Of a DNA stretch of 64,000 nt, positions 13,069 through 24,319 are shown piece after piece. Under the pieces are notes generated by a model that was not told the DNA's origin, ran no database searches, and worked only from the letters and a program-made list of their open reading frames with translations. A program made the position numbers and the translations under genes. Each line of letters opens with the position of its first letter. Position 1 is the first letter of the stretch. The DNA comes from Straminergon stramineum (lineage: Eukaryota > Streptophyta > Bryopsida > Hypnales > Calliergonaceae): positions 15,316,501 through 15,380,500 of the forward strand of contig OY987269.1 of the NCBI GenBank assembly GCA_963920665.1, given 5' to 3'.

Positions 13069-13657
13069 TTAACCCCTAAACGTCCAAAGGCATCTCTAGA
13101 ATTGACTATTTGAGAGAAATCATTATAAAGTGCTATTTGAAAGCATATTTTGGAATTGATATACAATGAAAACTTTGTAGATTGTCAGTTGTAGATTCCA
13201 TCCATATGGTTAGATTCACCAATGCTATCACCAATATTTTTTTATAAATTTTGGAAGGGAAATTTCAAAATTCCTTCTAAATTCAATTACAAGCAAAAGA
13301 TTATCATTTCTTGAGTAAAATTTGTTGGAATGGATTTGAAAGGAGGTTCTCTTCACATAGTTATTTTTTGAATTTTTTTGTTTTTAAAGTCTAGGACCTC
13401 ATGTTTGCAAATCTAGTTTTGAACTAGAGTCAATGCAATTTTGGCTTAGTCAACTTCTTGACATACTTCTACATAGGTAATTTTAGAAAATATGCACTCT
13501 AGTAACACCAAATCCAACCCTTTGATAGAAAAACAACTTGATAAAGTATCTCCACAAATTAGTATAACTTTCATCCAAGCAATATGAAGGATGAAACTTA
13601 ACTTTCAATCTATTCATCGTCCATCAAATGGACGTCAAAGTGCTTTGGGGCTAAAAT
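13069..13657 (+). mobile_element. MITE family D, copy D1 (TTAA-flanked)
   Basis: This element starts TTAA-CCCCTAAACGTCC and ends with a decayed GGACGTC...TTGGGGCTAAAAT. The reverse-complement copy is at 56269-56845, sharing AAAGTGCTATTTG and GATTCACCAAT blocks. At about 590 bp it is shorter than families A and B and has a different interior. It is non-coding. Confidence 0.75.
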
Positions 13658-15788
13658 ACAAGCCTACCAGGCACATGTGGCTTGGTAGGAGAGAAACACA
13701 AACAATGACATCATCTATTCTTTAAAAACCAAAAGTATTCATTGGAGGTCAATCTACTATGCAAGATCTGCCCTTTATGCACAAAATTTCAAGGATGAGC
13801 AATTGCACTTCTATCCTAAATAGAAAGATTCTTTGTCATTTATTGGTTGAAAAACAACTCAAGGGTTAAGCCCAAGCAGTGATACCACTTGACAATGAAA
13901 GTTCCCCAAATAATTTGTTGATTGGCACACAATTTTCACAATTGAATCAGGAACTTCAAGGCATGAGAATATGGTGCATTGAAACCCTATGAAGACAATT
14001 TGGTGCCAACCTGTGTGCCAATTTTGTATCAAAGTGATTGGAAAATGGACACTGAAATGGCCTTTGCTATCAAAAAGGCACCAAAAAATTTGGCCCAACT
14101 TTCCAGATGCACATCTAATAGATCAAGATTCAAGATTCATGATTCAAGAGGAAGGGGGATATTGGGAGAAGAGTTCTACTATCAATTTGTAGACAAGTTC
14201 ATTGATTTGTCCTATTAGCATGTGTTCTAAAATGAATTTACAAATGATGAAAACTCTTTTCAAGGATTTTTTTAACCATTGTATGAGTATAATTGCTATT
14301 CATGTTGACAAATCATTACAAATATTACTAATAGAAAGGTGTTCTTGGGGAACCAAACTACAGTGCAAGAACATGGATCCCAAGGCACATTTGGGCACTA
14401 GTTTGGTGCACAAATGGACCTCTAGAACCATGCTCTTGCATGGTATTGGTGTGTTCCCCAAGACCAAGTTTCTACTACGGTAGTGTATCATTGATAAAAA
14501 TATTTCTTCCTTCAGTTGTAAAAAAGTTATAACCATATGTGAGTTAATTGTGTAACATGTACTAAAGGGACAAAATCAGTGAACTAACTACAATATTGTC
14601 AGTGTCAAATTGTCTAACGTTTGGGAATGAAAAGACTTTGTCACCTGGGTGAATGACTAGAGAGAAGCCTCCTACACTAAATTCAAAGTAAACAATTATT
14701 TAGGGACAGAGGGAGTACAGTATCATCATATGCTATTTCTGTTGGTAAAGGTGAGTTCCCACTTGGTCTTAGGTAACACCTATGGTAGATACTCAAGCAC
14801 CCTCCTGAAATGTTACAAACTTCTTTTCACACATGAATGGAATTGGAACCAAACATATTGTGAGGTGGATTAGTTAACAAAGTTGGAAGTGTTCACCGTG
14901 AAGGCAGGGTTACAGAGCATGTCTGACACTTCAGTGTGAAATATATTGTGCATTCACACTCAATATGTAACATAACTTAAGTGTTAGTGGTGGGGTTTGT
15001 GGCTGTAACTCAAAGAAGGGAGAATCTGAATCCTAGATGGGCGTACATTAATTAATTTTTCTCACACTTAATGAAAAGGGGAATGTCATTATTCCTTGTT
15101 GGAAAGCAAGTATAAAAAGAAAAGAGAGGAGGGTATAAACAATGCCATAAATCAGGTCATATTGTTGCTTGGCATATGTGATGAAGTAAAAGATGAATTC
15201 AGCAAAACTATACAATGTTATAGTCAAAGAAGAGGTCTCAGCACATCATACACAAACATTTGCCCTCAAGGAAGAGGTTCCAGAGCTATATATTTGTATG
15301 GGGATATGCAAGACTGACAGTGTTTGATCAAGCCAGTAATAATAACAGAATCAGAAGAGAAGAAATACAAATCTGAGGGAAGACCTACTATGAGGTATTC
15401 CCATAAGATGATCAGCACTTGAGAATGCTGTATATGCTTGCTACATAGGATTTTTTCCTGGACTTACAAGAAGCATATTACCTAACAAAGATATGTTTGA
15501 GTTTCTCCCTGGCTGTTATGCTATGGACCATTTCAAGAGACCAGAGTCCAACTAAGCTTTCTACAAGTTACGTTCACAATGTTTTAGATACCAACAGAAG
15601 GAATAATAAGAAAATAATGCAATTCAAGCCATTGTAGCTTCTGGAAGAGAATGTTGTTGGCAAGATTCCCAAAGAGCTCCAGGAGATGATGTGCTCTACA
15701 GACAACCAACAATAGATAAGAGCAGACCTTAAGTGTCATACTTGGATTCCTTAAACTATATAGGATATTTGATGTTAGACATGTTTGT
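13658..15788. other. Intergenic with a short coding-like island
   Basis: No gene is supported. Around 15420-15640 an AT-poorer stretch gives a protein-like frame interrupted by a stop (FFPGLTRSILPNKDMFEF followed by further residues), and 15096-15317 has another short open frame. I do not recognise either. They may be exon relics of a lost gene, or chance. Confidence 0.35.
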
Positions 15789-17622
15789 ATTCCTTAAACC
15801 ATATAATATTTGCATAGAAATGTCTTGAAAATCCATATTGTGCAAATGTAAAAGAATTAACACAAAATTCTAAAAACATTTAGATGGATGAAAAAACTAA
15901 GATTATAAGTGCTTAGAATCCATGTTTGCTTTCATTTCTTCTTGAAAATTGGAACAACTAGACTTTAAATGCATTCATTGGACTCATCTCTTGATTTGGA
16001 GTTTCTAAAGACGTATTATAAATAACTTAGAAAAACAAATAAGACAGTTGGTTTGTAAATAAAAATTATAGAGTTTGAATTCTAAATTATTACTTCTATG
16101 TTTAGATTTAAGATTTCTATCACCAATATTTTTAAGAAATGAAATTTGAAATTTGAAATTCCATCTATAATCAATGAAATCCGACATATTCAGAATCTAG
16201 ATTAATGTTTTTGCAATGGGTTTGTAGTACAAAATCTCTACATACAATTGGTAACCCCTAAAGGTTTTTGACTATGTTTTCACCAAAAACGCTCCCAAAC
16301 TGCCATTTCTAGTACAAAAACCAAAATTTAGAAAAAGAAAAATTTTGGACACATAGAACCATAAGATCTTGTAGTAATCTGGTTTGAGAACATGTGGAAA
16401 AAATTTCATGAATTTCCACCTTGTAGATTGCAAGATATTAGCGTTTGAATTGACAAAAATCCTTTTTTTGTCCCTGTAAAAAACCAGGCAGCTGATCTTC
16501 ACAAGGTCATATTTGTCTGAAAAAATGTCCCAAATGGATGTGTCTCTTTTCATCCATTCTTCAAGGCAAATTAGCTACATGCTTGAAAAATTTCAGATCA
16601 TTTGGAATCATACAACATATAGGAAAAAAATAGTAAGTAGAAAGAAGTAGATAATGATTGAAAATATGAAATTGTTAAGAATTTTGTTATGGATTTGAAA
16701 AATGACAATCCCAATGGTTGTAATGTTGTAATAAACAATCTACATCCTATGATTTTATTTTTTTCAAAAAATATTGAAAATGGAGTAAAATGAAGGACTT
16801 CAAAGTTTATTTTAGAGTAGAAAATCCATAACTGCCTGCAAACTAAAACTCCTCCTAACTTTCACCTCATTGATCAAAATGGAACGATTCAAAGCTTTCC
16901 ACATATATAGAAATGGAGAAAATGGATTTCAAATTTTTGATTCTGAAAAAAGTGATTTTTTCTAATCTACCCAAGCTGCCCGAGTTGGGAAAGAAACTAC
17001 ATATCATATAGACATACAATAACTTTTTAACCATGTAGCCAAAAGTTATGAAAATTGTTGAGCCTTAAAGTTACTCCTCGACCACATGTTGTATCAAAAT
17101 TTCAAAGAAAAAAATGGAAAATTCTGCTCGTAGTGAACTACCCGAAATATCTATAATGCCAAAAAACCATGTTTGGGACTTTAGGGGTTAATGCAAAAAA
17201 ATAAAAATTATGGCTCTACTATTCTATGTGACCAATATGACTAACTATGGGTTTGGGACTTTGGAGACTTTGGAGAACATAATGTTCCTAACAATTTATC
17301 AATAAATTCAAAAATTTGTTCTAAATATAATTACAAACTCCTAATATTGCAAAAGATAAAGGATAAATCCTACTAGTACAACCCAACCTTTTTTAAGAGG
17401 GAGAATTGGTGGTAAATAAAATCCAGCCTGCCTCTTTGGAATAATAAGAATTGCTCTAAACTACATCTCATCTTCCCATGTGTAAGTTTTGGTGCTCAAT
17501 GGTTCCCACATGTGTCCATGCAGTCTTTGAACTTCATTCTTGAGTTAGTCAGCAGGTTCTTCAGTTGTCGGAAATGCAACTTCCTTGCTTTCTTGTTGCA
17601 ATTTTGTTAGCTGAGCATCATT
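15789..17622 (+). repeat. Left arm of a 1.8 kb inverted repeat flanking the AIG1/kinase gene
   Basis: The segment is the reverse complement of 25468-27276. Similarity begins at CCTTAAACCATATAATATTTGC and stops abruptly after GCTGAGCATCAT. It includes the whole family A element at 16251-17191 plus about 460 bp and 430 bp of outside sequence, so the repeat is larger than the MITE. The arms are about 7.8 kb apart. It is either a duplicated segment inserted in inverse orientation or a larger transposon carrying the MITE. Confidence 0.85.
16251..17191 (+). mobile_element. MITE family A, copy A1 (TTAA-flanked)
   Basis: A 941 bp element with ends GTAA-CCCCTAAAGG and CTTTAGGGG-TTAA. The left TTAA has become GTAA. 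The subterminal module (AATCTACAAGGTGGAAATT on the minus strand) lies near 16355-16450. It has no coding capacity and sits inside the left 1.8 kb inverted-repeat arm. Confidence 0.85.
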
Positions 17623-17907
17623 TGCTAAGCAATATGGCCTGCCACCATCTTCTGATCTTGTACACAAAAAGGAGCTGAAAAATAGAGCATGGCATGCTAT
17701 GGAAAAGTGGGGGAGCAAGATAGCACTGGGTCTACATCAACAAAGTCAACATCACATGACTCCTTTGCCAAGTCACATTTCTTGCAAAAAGGTGGCCATA
17801 TTCTTAGTCCTTGTTGACAAAACCCATCTGCATAGCAAGTGATGTCCTCACTCTGCCATCTTTTGGATCCATCCTCTTGTTGAAAGTGAATCAAGTTAAA
17901 GAATAAG

Positions 17908-18033
17908 GTAGAAGCACTTAAATGCGACAACTTCGTGGAACCCTACATGTCTACTTTGGGTCCATAAGCTCTTGAATTTAGGTTGTTTTTTAGGTGTCTA
18001 TGAATGACTTGTGTTACATTCGGGTGCTTCTAC
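17908..18033 (+). mobile_element. MITE family I, copy 1 (GTAGAAGCAC termini)
   Basis: A roughly 126 bp element starts GTAGAAGCACTTAAATG and ends CATTCGGGTGCTTCTAC. Its body is the reverse complement of the first part of the element at 18242-18633, including the AGGTTGTTTTTTAGGTGTCT block. The two elements together form a cruciform-capable pair separated by about 208 bp. Confidence 0.65.
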
Positions 18034-18241
18034 GTTAGTGGCCTAGAAAATGGTTGGTGTTGTATAGTTGCCCCCATTGGAAGCAAAGGATAATTCCTCC
18101 GATAAAATCCAAAAGAAAGGAAAGGATTTGCCTACTTGGGATAGCCACAAGTTGTTGTCATCATAATGCTTGGGCAAATGGTGTCTCTCTACCATCTACT
18201 ATTTTGCCAATTTGTATAGAAGATTATTCATGGCCACCGAG

Positions 18242-18633
18242 GTAGAAGCACCCAAATGTAACACAAGTCATTTACAGACACCTAAAAAACAACCTAAATC
18301 CAAGTGCTTGTGGACCCAAAGTAGACAAGTGGGGTTCCAAGAAGTTGTCACTCTTCCAAGAAGTAGCCAATCACCCACACTTGATCCAACTTTAGAGTGT
18401 GTCGCTTTAGAGTGTTTCCGTGCCTACTTGGTGTTAGTCTAGTGTCTACAATAGGTGCATCTACAAAGTTGTTTTAAAAAATTTGTATAATATTCATACA
18501 AGCTCAGAAAAATACGAAACCAATTTTGTTGGTTTCCTAAACCATTTCCTAATGCACGCACATCATTTTTTTTCCTATACACACTTTCTATATCAAAAGA
18601 TCCAAAATAAATATCGCATTTAGGTGCTTCTAC
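18242..18633 (+). mobile_element. MITE family I, copy 2
   Basis: A roughly 392 bp element starts GTAGAAGCACCCAAATG and ends GCATTTAGGTGCTTCTAC. It is inverted relative to the 17908-18033 copy. A third related end (ATAGGTGCATCTAC) occurs inside at about 18450. It is non-coding. Confidence 0.6.
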
Positions 18634-20559
18634 CTTACTAAGAGCATTACTATTGTTGGTCAATAACTGTATATAGGTCCATGTTGGTGGTTACCAAGTC
18701 CAAAAGTGATGTCACCCCCCACCATGGACTTAGGGACAATGAATCCTAGGTTGGCCCCCACAAAAAATATAGTTTAGCAAACCATCTTCCCATGTCATCT
18801 TTCTTCATATTGAGCTACAATTCTAGAGTATCCTCAAGGAAGAGTTGTTAGCTTTTTGTTTGATCTACTTTGTTGGGTTGCGAGAAGGCCCGCCAACATG
18901 ACATGTGCATGAATAACACTACAAATAGGAACATGTCATGGAAGAGTGGGGGACCAACATCTCATTGGGTCTAAATCAACAAAGTCAACATTGTAGAGTT
19001 CCCATGCCGAGGCAATTTTCTTGCAAAACAATGGTGATGCTCTAAGAGCATTGCTACCAATAGCACTCTATTTGACCACAACATCAAAAAGTAGTGAGGC
19101 ACTTGTTGGCTCATGAGATGTGGTAGTGCACTCAAGACCCAATGCTATGCACAAACCAACCCTTGAAGTCCTTGCTAAAGTTTTTTCCTTTCTTCCCACA
19201 CCTCTCATTAGCCTCCATGTTCTCCACTAAGGCCATAATCAAAGTTGACCAAGTTAAAGTGAATGTAAAATTGCTTGCTACAAGGGCCTTTTGTTGTTAA
19301 GCAAATGTGGGAGTGATAGGAGGAACGGCACAACTTGTATTGAGATGGGGTGCTAGTGTGAAGCTATTTTTCCTCTTGACAAGTACAACAAGCTTGGAGT
19401 GGCATTGCCAAGGCTTGGTGGAAATGCTCTAAGTTATTGAGGTATTGGTAGGAGAATAGTCGATTTGGCTTAACATGACTCTTGGTTGGGCCATTAGGTA
19501 TGTACCTTCAAAATCGTATAAGCAATACTTGCACAAATCCTCACTTGTAAAGTAAAACTAAGTATAAATTTGAACCTTTTTCATTCAAACAATCATACCA
19601 TAAGCATCAATGGGCAAAGCCCCAAAGTACACATATAAAAATTATAGTATTCAACATAAAATACATTACTAATTTACCATGGAAGTTTGAAGGAAAAATT
19701 AGTTGTGATTTAAAAAAAAAATTAATTTCAAAGTTAGCTATGTCTAAAACTTGGTTTTGTGCAACATAATTTGAAATCACTTTACATTTTGTCAATTTTT
19801 TCTTAGAACTCCCCAAAAAACTTTTGGTACCTTGGCATGTTGGTATACATCATTTCAAATTGTTGAACACAAAAATTGAAGGAAGTTGACCTTTATAAAA
19901 TTTCAAATACATGCACAATGTGACAAACATGCAAATGATGTTGATAATCATGGTATTTGAATCTTTTTTGGAATTGAGAACATGGAACTACATTAGCCAT
20001 TGTAGAGAAAGTATAGGTTGCATGAAGAACCATTGTTACATCTTAATGCCCTTGCATTTGAAATATTTGTTGAATAGGACAATGAGTTCAACTTATATTT
20101 TAGAGCTATATGATGTGCTTTTAGGTTCTCATTTTTTGCATAAAGACTAGAATTTATGATTCACATAATGATTCAACCAATTGAAAAAAATTAAATTCAT
20201 CATTTCCAATATCATCATAAAAGTTCAGAACCACTAGAAATTACACTTTCATAATTAACTTAATGCTTTTCTTTGAATTAGCTTTATGAGCCCACTTTGG
20301 GTGGCATCGAGTTCTGACCTTTGTGGAAGTCTTTAGCTTTGGCTTCATGGTTTTTTAGCAGCTCCGAATACATCAAATGGGGGCTTTCTTTTGTTTACTT
20401 GTCAATAATTCATAACATTCTTCACTGATTTTGATGATTTAAATTTTGGCACCATCTCAACTGTATATTTCAATTGAATTGATCATTTTATGAACATGAA
20501 TGGTTGGTCCTTTCAGGGTTAAAGGTTCAGAGGATTGGCATGTGGTTTCATGTGCAGGG
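18634..20559. other. Intergenic, mostly unrecognised
   Basis: A repeat of about 95 bp links 18940-19035 to 17697-17790, sharing GGGTCTA.ATCAACAAAGTCAACAT. No gene or intact mobile element is seen. Everything else here is AT-rich and unassigned. Confidence 0.45.
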
Positions 20560-21128
20560 GCCAAGTTTATATTGACCACAGCAGTACTCATGGAGAAGGT
20601 GGCAAGAGTGGATCTACCAGTGGTAATCTTTTGAGGAAATGATGTGTTGCCCAGGATTGGAAGCAAGGCCATTCACCAATACTTTGTTTTGCTGCAAGTT
20701 GACACAGACGGTTTAAGGTAGAACACCCATTCTTGCCAATGACCCCATTTGCGCAGAATGGGGTGACCTATTATCGTTAATGAAGGTTTAGTAATATGGT
20801 TAGGCAACTTCATTGTTGTCTGATGAATAACACATAATAACACATTGACACTTGACAATAACATATTTCAGTTTTGTGCTTGTTGGAAATAGGTTTGCCT
20901 ACACATTGAGAAAAGGAAACCTTGTAATCTGCATTTGGTGGCTGCGACCCACCAAAACTTCATCTCATGCATCTGCGTTTTCAACTCGGGCGCTGACGAG
21001 TTTCTCTCGCCAGACCAAAAGCTCCTCCTTGTCCTGCGCATGTTCCATGTCTACGGCCTTCTCATTTGCACCGTGGCATCTTCAGCTCGAGGAGTGTCGG
21101 TGATTGTGTTGCCTCAGTTCGACTTTGT
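20560..21128 (+). pseudogene. 4-coumarate:CoA-ligase-like (ANL superfamily) pseudogene fragment
   Basis: Two patches read like plant 4CL / acyl-CoA synthetase. At 20560-20630 a segment after a CAG acceptor-like site gives AKFILTTAVLMEKVARVDLP, matching the region before the AMP-binding loop. At about 20900-21128 the frame gives AATHQNFIS, then LRMFHVYGLLI and GVSVIVLPQFDF. The last two match the family pattern LPMFHVYGL followed by VVVLPKFDF. Between the patches are stops and a shifted frame, the SSGTTGxSKG loop is not readable, and nothing of the C-terminal half follows. It ends about 300 bp upstream of the AIG1/kinase start. I consider it non-functional. Confidence 0.7.
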
Positions 21129-21431
21129 TGTCTGTCTCGCTTGATGCGAAATTGTTTTGAGTTTGTCATGATTTCTGTGAGACAAGTCTTGCTAACTGGA
21201 TTTTATCTGCTGGCACCCCTCTGGTCTTGCTCTTTCATGTTCTTGCAATCCTCAGGAGGGTGGTCTAGTTTTGAGTTTGTCCGTGTCTAGCACTTGAATT
21301 CAGAAATCATCGAGAAAATTAGAATTTGGAGCTCTTAAGCAGAGCAGCAGGGGTTGGAGCTTCGTCTGATCCACGAGTCGAATTCAATCTGAGTATCTGT
21401 TTATTTGGAACTCTGAGATAGGACGCCATAT

Positions 21432-23984
21432 ATGGCCGAGGAGAAGGGAAAAGTTGTGCTCTTCGGCCAGAGATGGTTCGGCAGAGCAACTGTGGCAAAG
21501 ATGCTTGTGGGTGGGGATTTGAAGGATTGCTCCTTGGAGCCCACAGACTCCAACAGTGTATGCGAGACATACGTAGGCAGAGGCTGGACGGTCATAGACA
21601 CCATGGGCTTCGGTGAGCCACTGGGCGGCATTGTCCCTGACGAGTATGTCAGGAAGATGGCGATCGACTTTCTGAATGAAGTGAAAGGCCGCTACAGCCA
21701 CATCATCTTTGTGGTGGACAGAGCCGACTTTCCAGTATATGATGAACGCGTCAACTTCCCCATACCAAGCATGTGGAGAACATTTCTTGAAACTTTCAAA
21801 GGTGGTGAGGAAAACTTCGTCGTCCTAGTCACCTACGAAACGCCAGCGCCCCAGATGTGGATGCTGGAGCAGGGCGAGCTGGATACGAGGATTAGGAAGA
21901 TGTTTCCAGAGAGCAAACACTTTGTACACGTAGAATTCGGAAATCCAGATCCTGAAAAGTTTCCAAATGGTAGTCGCGTTGTTTCAAGGACTGAGGCTCT
22001 CGAGATATTTGAGAAGGAGATGAAACAGACGTTCACCGCCGCTAACTGTTCGTGGGCGGAGCTAGAAATCTCCAAGATGAGAGATGCAGAGATACAAGAA
22101 ACGGCCTCCAAAATCTCTTGTGATTTAACATTTGATCCGGCAGAACGACGGCAGTGGGGTTGGAAGGGGTCAGCGTACGAGCAAGTCATATTTGCCCAGA
22201 GGGTTATAAGTCCCGCCATACAAGTTTTGAAAGCAAAAGCTACGAACGTTTTAAGAGTCCGAGACGAGATGCAAAACCTGGGCAAGGAGGTGAAGATTTT
22301 CCCCCGCCAATATGAGAATCTTCTCCAAAGAAGCATGGGAGCATCAAAAGAACTTCATGACCTGGTTGGTGGAACAGTTGAAGTGATTTGGGACGACGAC
22401 AACGACGACTACCATTTAGCACCTTTGCTGAAATCTTTAGATAGGTTGGATACTTGTACGAAGGCTGCGAGGGAATTACTGCAGCTGTGTGGTAATAGTG
22501 GAAAGGAGCACGAGGTCGCCCTTACACTCTCCTCTCGCCCACTTTCCGGTACTGCAGATTCTCAAGTTTCCAAGTTTGCTTTAGTGATTCTTGACCTGGA
22601 CTGGTCCGTCGATGCATTCCGCTTTCTGTTCCACAATCCAGAAGCGCAACACGCTAGCAGTGAAAGTGAACGGCAATCCTGGTTATCAAAATTTTTGTGG
22701 TGTGAGTCAAGAGGCAGGCTAGTTTATGTGGGAGACGGTGAGGACAAGGACATTTTTCAGTCCAGTACTGTGGCAGCTGATAATGATAGACAAGCTCAAG
22801 ACCAGCGAGATCTAGTTTCAGTCATGGAGAGTCACTTCACAACCTTTCAAAACCCCGGGAAGGCTGTCTCTAACTCGTCTATCTTTCTAAGAAAAAAGAC
22901 CACAACCAATCAGCTCTCCAGTTCCGAGATCGTTAGTTACATGTCCATTTTGAGAAACAGGTTGCATGGCGATGCATCCTTCGATAGCAACTCTAGTATC
23001 ATGACAGTTCCAGGTTGTTTTAGGATTCCTGGAAAACAAGAATACAAGGCAGTCCAATTTCTTGGAGAGGGAAGTTACAAGGCAGTTCATAAATGCAACT
23101 GGTTGGGTATGAATGTAGCTATCGCCACTGAATCCCAACGTAACGGCCAGTCTGACCAAGGAGGAGAAGATTCCAGGACCGTCCTTGAAGCAGAGGCAGG
23201 ACTATTGGCAAGGGTGCAACATCCGAATGTTGTAACGTTCATAGGGTATGGCTACGACAAGGAGAATCAGCGAGGGTTCCAAGTGTCGGAGATTATGGAA
23301 TCAAGCCTTCGGACGCTCATAAGTAAGGGCTATCCCACAAACAGGTCTACTTACCCATTCTCTGTCTCGCAATCGATCGACATATTGCTTCAAATTGAGG
23401 AAGCGATGATTCACGTGCATGAATGTGGAGTAATATATCGGGATCTGAAAGCTGACAACTGCCTTGCCAATCGTAAATTTGATGGAAATGGCTTGCTTGT
23501 GACTGTGGTGAAGCTGACTGATTTTGGAACATCTGAGCTGCAAAGCCCGGAGATGGGGTGTCATTTCAAGACACCGAATCAAGGATCCCGTCCTTGGATG
23601 GCACCTGAACTATATCAGTGGCCCGGAGATGAGGTGAAGATGTACACATGGTCTGCCGATGTATACAGCTTCGGGATGACTTGCTACGAGGTTGTCACTG
23701 GCGAGGTGCCGTTTGGGTCCTTTGGGATGTTTCCAAGACTATTGCGAGAGGCGGTGTGTAGTAATGGACTACGGCCTATCATTCCAGGCAACTGTCCGGA
23801 TGAGTTGAGGGAGGTAATGACCAAGTGTTGGGCTCACAGTCCTGAAGATCGACCAACTTTTAAGGAGATTCGGGAACTTTTGTGGCGTTCTAAATTATAT
23901 CACACCATCTGGAAAACCCACTCGGACCCTAATGGAATGTTCGCCCAACAGGCCATAGAAAGGAAAAAATGTTCTGCGGTTTGA
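21432..23984 (+). CDS. Intronless fusion of a degenerate AIG1-type GTPase-like domain and a TKL-type protein kinase-like domain
   Basis: The uninterrupted 850-residue frame has clear gene-like base composition against the AT-rich surroundings. Residues 8-140 look like an AIG1/GIMAP-type G domain: VVLFGQRWFGRAT occupies the P-loop position but lacks the GKS/T lysine, WTVIDTMGFGEP (D56-G59) fits G3, and the expected G4 motif reads VLVTYETPAP instead of a TKxD-like site. Residues 140-540 are unrecognised and partly helical. Residues 540-830 are kinase-like: G-loop LGEGSYKAV (about 544), VAIATES (562-568) where the VAIK lysine is an alanine, YRDLKADN (669-676) with catalytic Asp, Lys and Asn present, DFG (697-699), APE (724-726), and a C-terminal CWAHSPEDRPTFKEI block typical of TKL kinases. 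It could be a pseudokinase or an atypical active kinase. The start is the first Met of the long frame. Targets are unknown. Confidence 0.9.
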   Translation: MAEEKGKVVLFGQRWFGRATVAKMLVGGDLKDCSLEPTDSNSVCETYVGRGWTVIDTMGFGEPLGGIVPDEYVRKMAIDFLNEVKGRYSHIIFVVDRADFPVYDERVNFPIPSMWRTFLETFKGGEENFVVLVTYETPAPQMWMLEQGELDTRIRKMFPESKHFVHVEFGNPDPEKFPNGSRVVSRTEALEIFEKEMKQTFTAANCSWAELEISKMRDAEIQETASKISCDLTFDPAERRQWGWKGSAYEQVIFAQRVISPAIQVLKAKATNVLRVRDEMQNLGKEVKIFPRQYENLLQRSMGASKELHDLVGGTVEVIWDDDNDDYHLAPLLKSLDRLDTCTKAARELLQLCGNSGKEHEVALTLSSRPLSGTADSQVSKFALVILDLDWSVDAFRFLFHNPEAQHASSESERQSWLSKFLWCESRGRLVYVGDGEDKDIFQSSTVAADNDRQAQDQRDLVSVMESHFTTFQNPGKAVSNSSIFLRKKTTTNQLSSSEIVSYMSILRNRLHGDASFDSNSSIMTVPGCFRIPGKQEYKAVQFLGEGSYKAVHKCNWLGMNVAIATESQRNGQSDQGGEDSRTVLEAEAGLLARVQHPNVVTFIGYGYDKENQRGFQVSEIMESSLRTLISKGYPTNRSTYPFSVSQSIDILLQIEEAMIHVHECGVIYRDLKADNCLANRKFDGNGLLVTVVKLTDFGTSELQSPEMGCHFKTPNQGSRPWMAPELYQWPGDEVKMYTWSADVYSFGMTCYEVVTGEVPFGSFGMFPRLLREAVCSNGLRPIIPGNCPDELREVMTKCWAHSPEDRPTFKEIRELLWRSKLYHTIWKTHSDPNGMFAQQAIERKKCSAV

Positions 23985-24319
23985 TGCGTTAGCCCCACTG
24001 ATATGTTGCCTAGTACCTGCTCCTGCTGCACTTGGGGCGGACATATTAGGGTACATGTCATAGATAGAAATCAGTTGGCTACAGTCGACTTGCCAAACGA
24101 GGAATGAGAAAGTCGGGCCCATATTTGGTTTTTAAATATAAAAAGACGATCATTATAGAGTGGAGTCTCTTTTCCAGCCATGGACTCCTTGCACATGCCA
24201 TTTGTGGTACCATGTCTCGCTCCCTGATCAGCCACTGGCTTTACGAGATCTTTCTCAACATGCAGGTCACCTGATTGTGTTTTCAACATCAACCGTTCAC
24301 ACCAAGGATGGGTCATGTG

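Noticed and set aside
13979..14536. Cluster of short open frames on both strands
   Set aside because: Mutually overlapping, with no recognisable domain and no consistent splice sites.
21833..23582. Long minus-strand open frames within the AIG1/kinase gene
   Set aside because: Shadows of the plus-strand coding frame; no similarity to known proteins.
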